From contig CASBQM010000366.1 of the NCBI GenBank assembly GCA_949127645.1, positions 1 through 6,902 of the forward strand: a DNA stretch of 6,902 bases. The letters run 5' to 3'. Both the position numbers and the translations under genes were made by a program. The notes beneath the pieces are model-generated. The model was given only the letters and a program-made list of their open reading frames with translations. It did not search any database and was not told where the DNA came from. Below, piece after piece: positions 1 to 5,437 of this stretch (within the stretch, counting starts at the first letter, position 1; each line of letters starts with the position of its first letter). Source of the stretch: Synechococcales cyanobacterium PMM_0036. Its GTDB lineage: Bacteria; Cyanobacteriota; Cyanobacteriia; Elainellales; Elainellaceae.

Positions 1-1147
1 CCGCCGCCGCCAAAGTAGAAAACATCTGTGCCGCTACGCCCGGTCGTCCAATCATTCCGGCTCCGGCAATGCTGACCTTGGCAATGTGTCGTTCTACCAT
101 CACCTCAGCTTCTCCAGTCGCGGGATCGGCGTTACGCAGGGCTGGGGCGATCGCTGCTGCCACTGCCTCGGCGCGGTTGAGAGAGTTTTTCCTCACCGTG
201 AAGGCAATATCATTGGTATTGCCCTCGTGAATGGATTGAATAATCAAATCGACATCTAAACTCTGACGGGCAATTTCACCAAACAGCCGCGCTGCGATGC
301 CAGGGCGATCGGGAACTCGTAGCATCGCCACCTTTGCCTGATCAGTATCAAACTCAATCGCATCCACAGGCTGAGCAATTTCTAGCCCCTGAAGCGGACG
401 CGGCTGCGGCACAGGAGAAACCACTTTTGTGCCGGGATCATCCGACCAGCTCGATCGCACCACCAGCATCACACCATAGTTGCGGGCAATCTCCACAGCA
501 CGCGGATGCAGCACCTTCGCCCCCAGACTTGCCAACTCCAGCATCTCATCTGAGGTGATTTCTGCCATAAGCTGAGCATCGGGCACCAATCGCGGATCGG
601 TGGTCAGAATGCCGGGAACATCGGTGTAAATCTCGCAAGCATAGGCTTTTAAAGCAGCAGCTAACGCCACGGCAGAAGTGTCGGAGCCGCCCCGTCCCAG
701 GGTAGTAATCTCCAAGTCGGCATGGCTGGCGACTCCCTGAAATCCGGCAACGACGACCACGCGCCCCTCACGCAAATGCCGCTGCATCCGCTCAGTTTCA
801 ATGCTAAGAATGCGGGCACGAGTATGCTCGGCTTCGGTGACAATGCCCACCTGTGCCCCTGTCATTGAAATAGCGGACTGTCCCATTTCTTGGAGCGCCA
901 TGCTAAGAAGAGCGATCGACACCTGTTCCCCGGTTGAGAGCAGCATATCCATCTCGCGCCGGTTGGGAGTTGCAGAAATCTCATGGGCTAGCTTCACTAG
1001 ACCGTCAGTGGTTTTTCCCATCGCCGAAACCACGACCACCAGAGAGTTTCCGGCTCTGACCGTTTTGATGATTCGCTGCGCAACAGCCTGAATTCTCTCA
1101 ACCGACCCCACCGACGTACCGCCGTATTTCTGGACTATCAATGCCAT
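1..1147 (-). CDS. lysC: Aspartate kinase (aspartokinase), C-terminus cut by the window edge
   Basis: Phosphorylates L-aspartate with ATP, the first committed step towards lysine, threonine, methionine and isoleucine; cytosolic. Reading from 1147 leftwards gives 382 uninterrupted codons with no stop before the edge. The kinase domain shows KYGGTSVGS at residues 7-15, STGEQVS at 71-77, GRGGSDTSA at 151-159 and YTDVPGILTTDPR at 174-186, the nucleotide and aspartate binding signatures of the family. An ACT domain follows at about 270-338 (VPDRPGIAA 278-286, QSIHEG 304-309), and a second begins near 349 (GAGMIGRPGVAA 362-373) and is cut. Cyanobacterial enzymes are usually about 600 residues with four ACT domains for feedback by lysine and threonine, so over 200 residues probably lie outside. 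The start is well fixed: an in-frame TAG lies 12 bases upstream with no other start codon between. The Shine-Dalgarno is weak. Confidence 0.97.
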   Translation of the reverse strand, partial: MALIVQKYGGTSVGSVERIQAVAQRIIKTVRAGNSLVVVVSAMGKTTDGLVKLAHEISATPNRREMDMLLSTGEQVSIALLSMALQEMGQSAISMTGAQVGIVTEAEHTRARILSIETERMQRHLREGRVVVVAGFQGVASHADLEITTLGRGGSDTSAVALAAALKAYACEIYTDVPGILTTDPRLVPDAQLMAEITSDEMLELASLGAKVLHPRAVEIARNYGVMLVVRSSWSDDPGTKVVSPVPQPRPLQGLEIAQPVDAIEFDTDQAKVAMLRVPDRPGIAARLFGEIARQSLDVDLIIQSIHEGNTNDIAFTVRKNSLNRAEAVAAAIAPALRNADPATGEAEVMVERHIAKVSIAGAGMIGRPGVAAQMFSTLAAA

Positions 1148-1232
1148 AATGCCGTCAACCTAAAACCTTGGGGAATCTGGAGTCTTGCGCCCTCAGCAAT
1201 ACTCTTGGCGCTGCTCCTAGCCATAGCTACTA

Positions 1233-1275
1233 TCAGCCTTAACCTATTTCAGCCGTAACCATGTCAGCCGTAATA
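1233..1275. repeat. Three spaced direct repeats upstream of lysC
   Basis: The 12-mers TCAGCCTTAACC (1233-1244), TCAGCCGTAACC (1249-1260) and TCAGCCGTAATA (1264-1275) start 16 and 15 bases apart. The first two differ at one base; the third differs from the second at its last two. They lie 86-128 bases upstream of the lysC start. They could be operator half-sites for a regulator of lysC or relics of a short tandem repeat, a class common in cyanobacteria. Confidence 0.55.
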
Positions 1276-1366
1276 AGCCTCTTGCAAATTGGATTGGGTG
1301 AGGGCTTAGCCCTCACCCAATCCAATCTAAAAATCCTAATCTGCAAGAGGTCTAATTTACTTACGG
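1268..1366. repeat. Nested palindromic element (MITE-like or large hairpin)
   Basis: The core is a perfect 18-bp inverted repeat, ATTGGATTGGGTGAGGGC at 1288-1305 and its complement at 1309-1326, with a 3-base loop. Around it a second perfect 9-bp pair occurs, CCTCTTGCA at 1278-1286 with TGCAAGAGG at 1342-1350. Outside that, CCGTAA at 1268-1273 matches TTACGG at 1361-1366. The right side carries extra bases (1327-1341 and 1351-1360), so the fold is bulged. No coding capacity and no clear target-site duplication are seen. It may be a small non-autonomous mobile element, a structured RNA, or a bidirectional terminator. Confidence 0.7.
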
Positions 1367-1462
1367 TAGCAGAGAGGTCGGGCGATCGCCGCATTTTCCG
1401 CAATTCTTTGCAACTTTACACCCAAGCCCTAAACCCTGTGCTGGGCGACAGCTCCGCTTAAC

Positions 1463-1504
1463 CATACTTAATCCTGCAACACTTGTTCAATAGGGCTAAG
1501 TATG
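1463..1504. repeat. Inverted repeat CATACTTA / TAAGTATG
   Basis: A perfect 8-bp inverted repeat, CATACTTA at 1463-1470 and TAAGTATG at 1497-1504, separated by 26 bases. The long spacer makes a stable hairpin less likely. It could be the ends of a small element or a pair of binding half-sites. It lies directly before the strong hairpin at 1519. Confidence 0.4.
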
Positions 1505-1518
1505 AACATAATCTGAAG

Positions 1519-1564
1519 GAGGCTTTGCCCTACCCTTCGGGAGCGTCGGGTGAGGCAGAGTCTC
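1519..1564. repeat. GGCTTTGCC/GGCAGAG-type hairpin, probable dispersed cyanobacterial palindrome
   Basis: The left arm 1519-1535 pairs with 1548-1564 over 17 positions, with one mismatch (1530/1553), three G-U pairs and a 12-base loop. From memory, palindromes built on GGAGGCTTTGCC...GGCAGAGCCTC are dispersed in many copies in filamentous cyanobacterial genomes, and this looks like a slightly decayed copy. On the plus strand it is followed by TAGTTTTATT, so it could also serve as a terminator, although no plus-strand gene ends here. Confidence 0.6.
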
Positions 1565-1594
1565 TAGTTTTATTGAGCAATTGCCCCGAAAGCA

Positions 1595-1631
1595 GCAACG
1601 ATCCTTAGTGAAGCGTTAAGGCGATCGTCGC
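1595..1631. repeat. Hairpin containing CGATC arms
   Basis: Bases 1595-1607 (GCAACGATCCTTA) pair with 1617-1631 (TAAGGCGATCGTCGC), with one non-pairing position and a 2-base bulge, closing a 9-base loop. Outer pairs TGCC/GGCA extend it weakly. There is no adjacent poly-T on either strand, so a classical intrinsic terminator is unlikely. Confidence 0.45.
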
Positions 1632-1657
1632 TGAGGCACTAGGCTACAGTTCTAAAG

Positions 1658-1700
1658 TTTTATAAAGCTGAGCGCTTATAAAAGCTAAGAATTTTATAAG
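1658..1700. repeat. Three alternating copies of TTTTATAA forming competing dyads
   Basis: TTTTATAA occurs at 1658-1665 and 1692-1699, with its complement TTATAAAA at 1676-1683 between them. The middle copy can pair with the right one (perfect 9-bp arms CTTATAAAA 1675-1683 and TTTTATAAG 1692-1700, 8-base loop) or with the left one (one bulged base). The two folds exclude each other. It sits just downstream of the stop of the small minus-strand ORF at 1717, where it could act as a weak terminator or 3' stabiliser. Confidence 0.5.
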
Positions 1701-1716
1701 AAGTTTAAGGCAAGAG

Positions 1717-1869
1717 CTAAGGTCGCACTTTGAACGTATTGAAAGAATGCTGAAGATTTTCCGAGAGCTGAAACTGGGCAACTGCGCCACCCATCGGGGG
1801 CTTGCTCATACCCATGACTAGGTAGAGGGCAGAAGTAATCGCAGCCGCCTGAATGAGTTTTTTCCACAT
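1717..1869 (-). CDS. Hypothetical small protein, 50 residues, probable signal peptide or single membrane segment
   Basis: I do not recognise this protein. The frame from 1869 to the TAG at 1717 encodes 50 residues: MWKK at the N-terminus, an uncharged hydrophobic stretch at about 5-20 (LIQAAAITSALYLVMG), a Pro/Gly-rich turn KPPMGG at 23-28, then a polar tail rich in Gln, Asn, Phe and Ser ending KVRP. This is the pattern of a small exported or inner-membrane protein. The ATG has a good Shine-Dalgarno, AGAGG, nine bases upstream, and it is the only usual start codon in the open frame before an upstream TAA. A 68-codon frame on the same strand overlaps it (1694-1900) but reads less like a protein. 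It is transcribed alone, away from the rhodanese gene. Function unknown; existence probable rather than certain. Confidence 0.5.
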   Translation of the reverse strand: MWKKLIQAAAITSALYLVMGMSKPPMGGAVAQFQLSENLQHSFNTFKVRP

Positions 1870-2149
1870 TTCTAAATGCCTCTGCTTTAACTTCCACCAT
1901 CTTTCAATGCTGAAGGATTAAACTGCATCCGCACTTCACCCGATTGGATCTATCTAAACAGCATTTACTGCACATTTCTTGCATATTAATGCAGTTGACA
2001 AGCATGAAGAGTTGTGCAGACATGGTTGGCTGCGTCGTGCTTTTCTTGCCATCTTGAAGATAATCCGGGTAACGTGAGGTATATATGAAGAAATACTTTA
2101 AATCTGAAAAACTTAGTCTGGAAAAACCTAATACTTCTCAGGAATAGCG
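1870..2149. promoter_or_regulatory. Divergent control region between the small ORF and the rhodanese-hrcA unit
   Basis: This 280-base gap should hold promoters for both directions. A perfect -35 hexamer TTGACA lies at 1995-2000 on the plus strand, and the same bases give TTGTCA on the minus strand (2001-1996), but neither has a good -10 at 16-18 bases. Overlapping dyads built on TGCA lie just to its left: ACTGCA 1967-1972 with TGCAGT 1990-1995, and TGCAT 1980-1984 with ATGCA 1989-1993. TATATAT at 2080-2086 is AT-rich but not properly spaced from any -35. No CIRCE element is visible. Confidence 0.35.
2085..2147 (+). CDS. Possible 20-residue leader ORF before the rhodanese gene
   Basis: ATG at 2085 opens 20 codons ending in TAG at 2145-2147, two bases before the rhodanese ATG. 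The peptide is very polar (MKKYFKSEK at the start; five Lys and four Glu in total). A good Shine-Dalgarno, GAGG at 2076-2079, stands five bases upstream. Its last codons overlap the AGGAA ribosome site of the next gene, so translation of the two could be coupled. It may equally be a chance frame in an AT-rich leader. No homology is recognised. Confidence 0.25.
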   Translation: MKKYFKSEKLSLEKPNTSQE

Positions 2150-2497
2150 ATGCCTAACCTTCCCTCTATAGATCCCCAAATTGGCGTTGAGGAACTGGCG
2201 CAACGGATTGCCGAGCCGAGCCTACAGCTTATTGATGTGCGAGAGCCGGAGGAGCTAGCGATCGCCCAGCTCAAAGGCTTTGTGAATCTGCCGCTCAGCC
2301 AATTTGCTGACTGGGCAGAGAATATCCACAGCCGCTTTGAAGCAGATGTCGAAACCCTGGTATTGTGCCATCACGGGATGCGATCGGCGCAAATGTGCAG
2401 TTGGCTACACCAGCAGGGCTTTACCCGTGTCAGAAATATATCAGGTGGCATTGAAGCCTATGCAGCGATCGTTGATTCAACCGTGCCGCGCTACTGA
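2150..2497 (+). CDS. Single-domain rhodanese-like sulfurtransferase
   Basis: A 115-residue rhodanese-fold protein, the normal size for a single-domain (GlpE/PspE-like) member, cytosolic with no signal peptide. Members carry sulfur as a persulfide on the active cysteine; the physiological donor and acceptor cannot be read from sequence. Visible motifs are LIDVREPEE at 27-35, which precedes the catalytic half of the fold, the active-site loop C73-H-H-G-M-R-S79 with catalytic Cys73, and the C-terminal NISGGIEAY at 96-104. The start has a clear Shine-Dalgarno, AGGAA at 2140-2144, five bases before the ATG. hrcA begins 67 bases downstream on the same strand with no terminator between, so co-transcription is likely. 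A link of sulfur or redox state to heat-shock control is only conjecture. Confidence 0.93.
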   Translation: MPNLPSIDPQIGVEELAQRIAEPSLQLIDVREPEELAIAQLKGFVNLPLSQFADWAENIHSRFEADVETLVLCHHGMRSAQMCSWLHQQGFTRVRNISGGIEAYAAIVDSTVPRY

Positions 2498-2564
2498 TCG
2501 CTTCCGGCTTCCCATTGCTCAGCGTTTCTAACTTTGATCTTCTGTCCCATTCCCTGAACCGTCC

Positions 2565-3656
2565 ATGCAAGTGAAGCTTAGTCCTCGTCAACAGCTAGTG
2601 CTTGGAGCAACGGTGCGCCAATATATCGCCACGGCTCGACCTGTCGGTTCTGAAGCGCTCGTAGAAGACTTTAACCCCAGAGTGAGTCCGGCAACAATTC
2701 GGAATGCTATGGGCTACCTAGAGAAAGCGGGCTTGCTCTACCAGCCTCACACTTCTGCCGGACGAGTGCCTTCCGATTCGGGCTACCGGATTTATGTTGA
2801 TCGCCTAGTGATTCCTTCAAATGCGATCGCCCGTCAGGCAGATCATTTGCTGTCAGAACAGCTCAACTGGAAAGAAAATGGCTTAGAGGTGCTGCTCCGC
2901 GAAGCTGCCCAAATCTTATCTACCCTCAGTGGCTACATTGCCTTAGTTACTATGCCGCAAACTAGCGCGGCTCATCTTCGGCACTTGCAGCTTGTGCAGA
3001 TTGATCCGCGCCGAGTGATGCTAGTAGTGGTGCTAGATTCCTACGCAACCCAGTCGATTATGGTGAGCTTGCCTCAGATGCAAGAGGACAGCTATCCTGA
3101 GCCAGAACAGCTCGATCGAGAGCTGCAAATTCTCTCTAATTTCCTCAACAGCCAGTTGCGAGGGCGATCGATCAACGATCTCTCTACCCTCGACTGGAGC
3201 GAATTGGGGCGTGAGTTCGATCGCTATGTCAATCTGATTCACACGTCGTTAACCGAGCTAAAGCGTCGGAGCGGCATGACTCTCTCGACGCAAATTTTGA
3301 TTAGCGGCGTAGCAGAAGTCTTACGTCGTCAGCCAGAATTCTCTGAGCTTCAGCAGGTGCAGACAATCATGCAGCTTTTGGAATCAGAACAGGATCAGCT
3401 TTGGTCGCTGATTTGTGAACCGATGCTAGGCGAACCTGGCTCACCTGGCAAGCGAGTCACCATTCGGATTGGAGCCGAAAATCCTCTAGAACCCATGCGA
3501 TCTTGCGCCCTCGTGTCTGCGACCTATCAACGCGGTACGGTGCCTGTGGGCAGCGTAGGGATGCTGGGTCCGACTCGCATGATGTATGAAAATGCGATCG
3601 CCCTCGTGGAAGCCGCAGCCGATTACTTGTCTGGAGCGCTGAGTCAGCCTGCATAG
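2565..3656 (+). CDS. hrcA: Heat-inducible transcription repressor HrcA
   Basis: HrcA represses the groESL and related chaperone operons by binding the CIRCE inverted repeat; GroEL helps keep it active, so heat stress relieves repression. The 363-residue length is normal. The N-terminal winged helix (about 1-75) includes SPATIRNAMGYLEKAGLL at 41-58, followed by the family signature HTSAGRVPSDSGYRIYVD at 62-79. The rest is the GAF-like domain with its inserted dimerisation segment, ending in PVGSVGMLGPTRMMY and a short ALSQPA tail. The start MQVKLSPRQQ fits the family N-terminus, although no good Shine-Dalgarno precedes it, which suggests some dependence on translation from the upstream rhodanese. 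No CIRCE (TTAGCACTC-N9-GAGTGCTAA) is visible in this window, so there is no sign of direct autoregulation. Its chaperone targets lie elsewhere. Confidence 0.97.
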   Translation: MQVKLSPRQQLVLGATVRQYIATARPVGSEALVEDFNPRVSPATIRNAMGYLEKAGLLYQPHTSAGRVPSDSGYRIYVDRLVIPSNAIARQADHLLSEQLNWKENGLEVLLREAAQILSTLSGYIALVTMPQTSAAHLRHLQLVQIDPRRVMLVVVLDSYATQSIMVSLPQMQEDSYPEPEQLDRELQILSNFLNSQLRGRSINDLSTLDWSELGREFDRYVNLIHTSLTELKRRSGMTLSTQILISGVAEVLRRQPEFSELQQVQTIMQLLESEQDQLWSLICEPMLGEPGSPGKRVTIRIGAENPLEPMRSCALVSATYQRGTVPVGSVGMLGPTRMMYENAIALVEAAADYLSGALSQPA

Positions 3657-3733
3657 GCAAAAATTTGCATGGGCAGATAGAAATCTGGCACAAGTTTTGA
3701 GGCAGGCGCGTTACCTTAAAACTAAGAACTCAA

Positions 3734-3739
3734 TATAAA
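3734..3739 (+). promoter_or_regulatory. Possible -10 element (TATAAA) for ftr1
   Basis: TATAAA ends ten bases before the ftr1 ATG, and a poor -35 (TTACCT, 3711-3716) stands 17 bases upstream. If it is used, the transcript would be nearly leaderless, which agrees with the absence of a Shine-Dalgarno before the start. No recognisable Fur box overlaps it. Confidence 0.25.
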
Positions 3740-3749
3740 ATTTCTGCTG

Positions 3750-4724
3750 ATGGACATTACCGCAGCCTTACCTACCTTCGTCATTACCCTGCGAGAGGGC
3801 GTAGAAGCGGCTTTAGTCGTGGGAATTGTGCTGGCTTATCTTAGAAAAGCAGGACAAGAACGCCTGAATACCTGGGTCTATGCTGGCATTGCGGCTGGCA
3901 TTACGGCAAGTATAGCGGTTGGCCTTATCTTTAACGGAGTATTGCTGGCACTAGGGCAATCTAACCAACCCTATGCGCCTGTGATCAAGCCTCTCCTAGA
4001 AGGCATTTTGGGTGTAGGGGCGATCGTCCTGCTTACTTGGATGCTGGTGTGGATGACGCAGCAAGCCCGATCGCTCAAGGGAGAACTAGAGGGCGCGGTT
4101 TCCGTAGCGCTGCAAAAAACCGACGCGGGCTGGGGCATCTTTGGACTAATCCTAATTGCCGTACTGCGAGAAGGCTTTGAAACGGTCGTGTTTATCTCCG
4201 CTCAGTTTCAGCAGGGCTGGCTACCCGTGGCGGGGGCGATCGCCGGACTCTTGGGCGCGACGGGCATCGGCTTCTTGCTGTTTCGCCTGGGCGTAAAGAT
4301 CAATCTGCGGCAGTTCTTTCAGGGCATGGGAGTGCTGCTGCTACTCATTGTCTCAGGGCTGGTAATAGGCGCTCTCCGTCACTTCAACGGCGCGGTGATG
4401 GCTCTAGCACAGGTCGATCCGCAGTTTGCTGCTCTCTGTCCTGAGACACGCGCTTCTTGCATTCTGGGTGGACAAGTCTGGGATCTGAGTCAGATTTTGC
4501 CCGATCGCCAGTTTCCCGGCATTCTGCTGAAGTCTTTCTTTGGCTACACCCAGCGGCTTTACTGGGCACAAGCGATCGCCTACCTTGCTTTTCTGCTGAC
4601 CGTTGGCAGCATCTATTTCCGGAGCTTGGGAGGCAAGCTCTCACCTGCCGCTTCACCAACATCGAGTCCATCGACATTAAGTCCACCAACATCAGGTAGT
4701 GAGCGATCGCCCATCAAAAATTAA
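3750..4724 (+). CDS. FTR1-family high-affinity iron permease
   Basis: Inner-membrane permease of the FTR1/EfeU family, which imports ferric iron. The 324 residues form about seven hydrophobic segments (roughly 8-30, 43-66, 85-104, 128-150, 157-181, 192-210, 271-290). Both family REGxE motifs are intact: REGVE at 15-19 in segment 1 and REGFE at 140-144 in segment 4, the glutamates that bind iron. The loop before the last segment carries two cysteines, C230 and C237. From residue 298 a hydrophilic Ser/Pro/Thr tail follows, encoded by three 15-base repeats. In other organisms FTR1 works with a multicopper oxidase or with EfeO and EfeB; none is encoded next to it here. It follows hrcA by 93 bases and may be transcribed separately. 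Its stop overlaps that of the convergent cysC by four bases. The family is clear; ferric specificity is inferred. Confidence 0.93.
   Translation: MDITAALPTFVITLREGVEAALVVGIVLAYLRKAGQERLNTWVYAGIAAGITASIAVGLIFNGVLLALGQSNQPYAPVIKPLLEGILGVGAIVLLTWMLVWMTQQARSLKGELEGAVSVALQKTDAGWGIFGLILIAVLREGFETVVFISAQFQQGWLPVAGAIAGLLGATGIGFLLFRLGVKINLRQFFQGMGVLLLLIVSGLVIGALRHFNGAVMALAQVDPQFAALCPETRASCILGGQVWDLSQILPDRQFPGILLKSFFGYTQRLYWAQAIAYLAFLLTVGSIYFRSLGGKLSPAASPTSSPSTLSPPTSGSERSPIKN
4622..4640. terminator. Hairpin inside the ftr1 3' end, possible terminator in either direction
   Basis: GAGCTTG (4622-4628) and CAAGCTC (4634-4640) are a perfect 7-bp inverted repeat with a 5-base loop, inside the ftr1 codons for SLGGKLS. 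It lies about 80 bases past the cysC stop on the minus strand. No T-run follows on either strand, so this is only a candidate. Confidence 0.2.
4654..4698 (+). repeat. Three 15-base in-frame repeats in the ftr1 tail
   Basis: CACCAACATCGAGTC (4654-4668), CATCGACATTAAGTC (4669-4683) and CACCAACATCAGGTA (4684-4698) are adjacent degenerate copies of one 15-base unit. They encode a five-residue Thr/Ser/Pro period in the C-terminal tail. Length variation by repeat slippage would leave the frame open. Confidence 0.55.
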
Positions 4725-5281
4725 GGCTTCAGGATGGGCTCATCTTGGGTAACGTATCCCAAATTATGGAGCGCTATCATCACCTTTAACGCGCTCTCAG
4801 AAAGACTTTCTTCATCAGTTCTGCACTCTACCTCTGCATCTGTTGGCGGCTCATAAGGGTCGTCAATGCCCGTGAACTGCTTGATCTCCCCAGCACGAGC
4901 TTTTTTGTATAGACCTTTTACGTCTCGCCGTTCACAGACCGCCAGCGGCGCATTGACATAGACTTCAACAAAGTTGCCAATCTTCTCGCGCACTTCATCC
5001 CGGATTTGCCGATAGGGAGAAATGGCAGAAACTAGTACAATTACACCATTGCGGCTCAGCAAATGGGCTACAAATCCAATCCGGCGGATGTTCTCGTCTC
5101 GGTCTTCCTTACTAAAGCCTAACCCTTTGGTCAAGTTTTGCCGAACAATGTCGCCGTCTAGCACTTCTACTTTATGACCCTGTGCCCGAAGCCGCTGCTC
5201 AACCTCCATGCGAATAGTTGTCTTACCCGCGCCGCTTAGACCCGTAAACCAAACCGTTACCCCACGTTGTTCTTGAATCAT
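4721..5281 (-). CDS. cysC: Adenylylsulfate (APS) kinase
   Basis: Transfers phosphate from ATP to the 3'-OH of APS, giving PAPS for assimilatory sulfate reduction or sulfation; cytosolic. At 186 residues it is a stand-alone kinase rather than a fusion to ATP sulfurylase. The Walker A loop GLSGAGKT is at 14-21, DGDIVR at 42-47, the RDENIRRIGF helix at 61-70 that contacts APS, the ISPYR motif at 87-91, and the lid segment KGLYKKARAGEIKQFTGI at 122-139 followed by DDPYEPP. All expected parts are present. The start has an AAGGG ribosome site unusually close, about two bases upstream of the ATG. It is transcribed towards ftr1 with no space for a terminator between them, and away from glgX. No sulfate-pathway neighbour is present in the window. 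Confidence 0.96.
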   Translation of the reverse strand: MIQEQRGVTVWFTGLSGAGKTTIRMEVEQRLRAQGHKVEVLDGDIVRQNLTKGLGFSKEDRDENIRRIGFVAHLLSRNGVIVLVSAISPYRQIRDEVREKIGNFVEVYVNAPLAVCERRDVKGLYKKARAGEIKQFTGIDDPYEPPTDAEVECRTDEESLSESALKVMIALHNLGYVTQDEPILKP

Positions 5282-5437
5282 ACCCTTCAGAATTTATTTA
5301 GAAAATCATAGCCTACGATCGCTGCACAAACTACAGAATCTGGCTCCGCTCAAATTTAGACTAGAGACATACCTGGAATCATTTCATGAGAGACTTCTAA
5401 AAGAACTGTTAAGATTTTTGTTTAATTTCAATTAATT

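Larger units (their letters stand above)
1148..1716. other. Long intergenic region rich in inverted repeats, no convincing gene
   Basis: This stretch lies upstream of lysC and downstream of the small minus-strand ORF. No reading frame in it looks like a protein. It holds three spaced direct repeats (1233-1275) and at least five separate dyads within 440 bases, listed individually. It should contain the lysC promoter, but I cannot find a convincing -35/-10 pair on the minus strand. One HIP1 octamer lies at 1382-1389. Such density of palindromes suggests accumulated small repetitive elements, terminators, or structured RNA. The sequence alone cannot separate these. Confidence 0.7.

Noticed and set aside
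661..1091. Frames on both strands inside lysC
   Set aside because: They are shadows of aspartate kinase, whose motifs are intact and continuous in the other frame.
1261..1461. 66-codon plus-strand frame
   Set aside because: It runs straight through the nested palindrome, and its protein is partly the translation of both arms; there is no ribosome site or recognisable domain.
1694..1900. 68-codon minus-strand frame overlapping the 50-residue ORF
   Set aside because: The composition is irregular, with no hydrophobic or domain pattern, while the shorter frame has a better ribosome site and a signal-like N-terminus.
2498..2564. CIRCE operator before hrcA
   Set aside because: I looked for TTAGCACTC and GAGTGCTAA here and elsewhere in the window and found no match.
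3657..3668. GCAAAAATTTGC dyad just after the hrcA stop, as a terminator
   Set aside because: The stem is only five base pairs with a two-base loop and no T-run, too weak for termination.
3657..3749. Fur box before ftr1
   Set aside because: No convincing 19-bp Fur-like dyad could be found, although iron control would be expected.
4384..4699. Two overlapping frames inside the ftr1 3' half
   Set aside because: They are shadows of the permease; their sequences are out-of-frame readings of membrane-segment codons.
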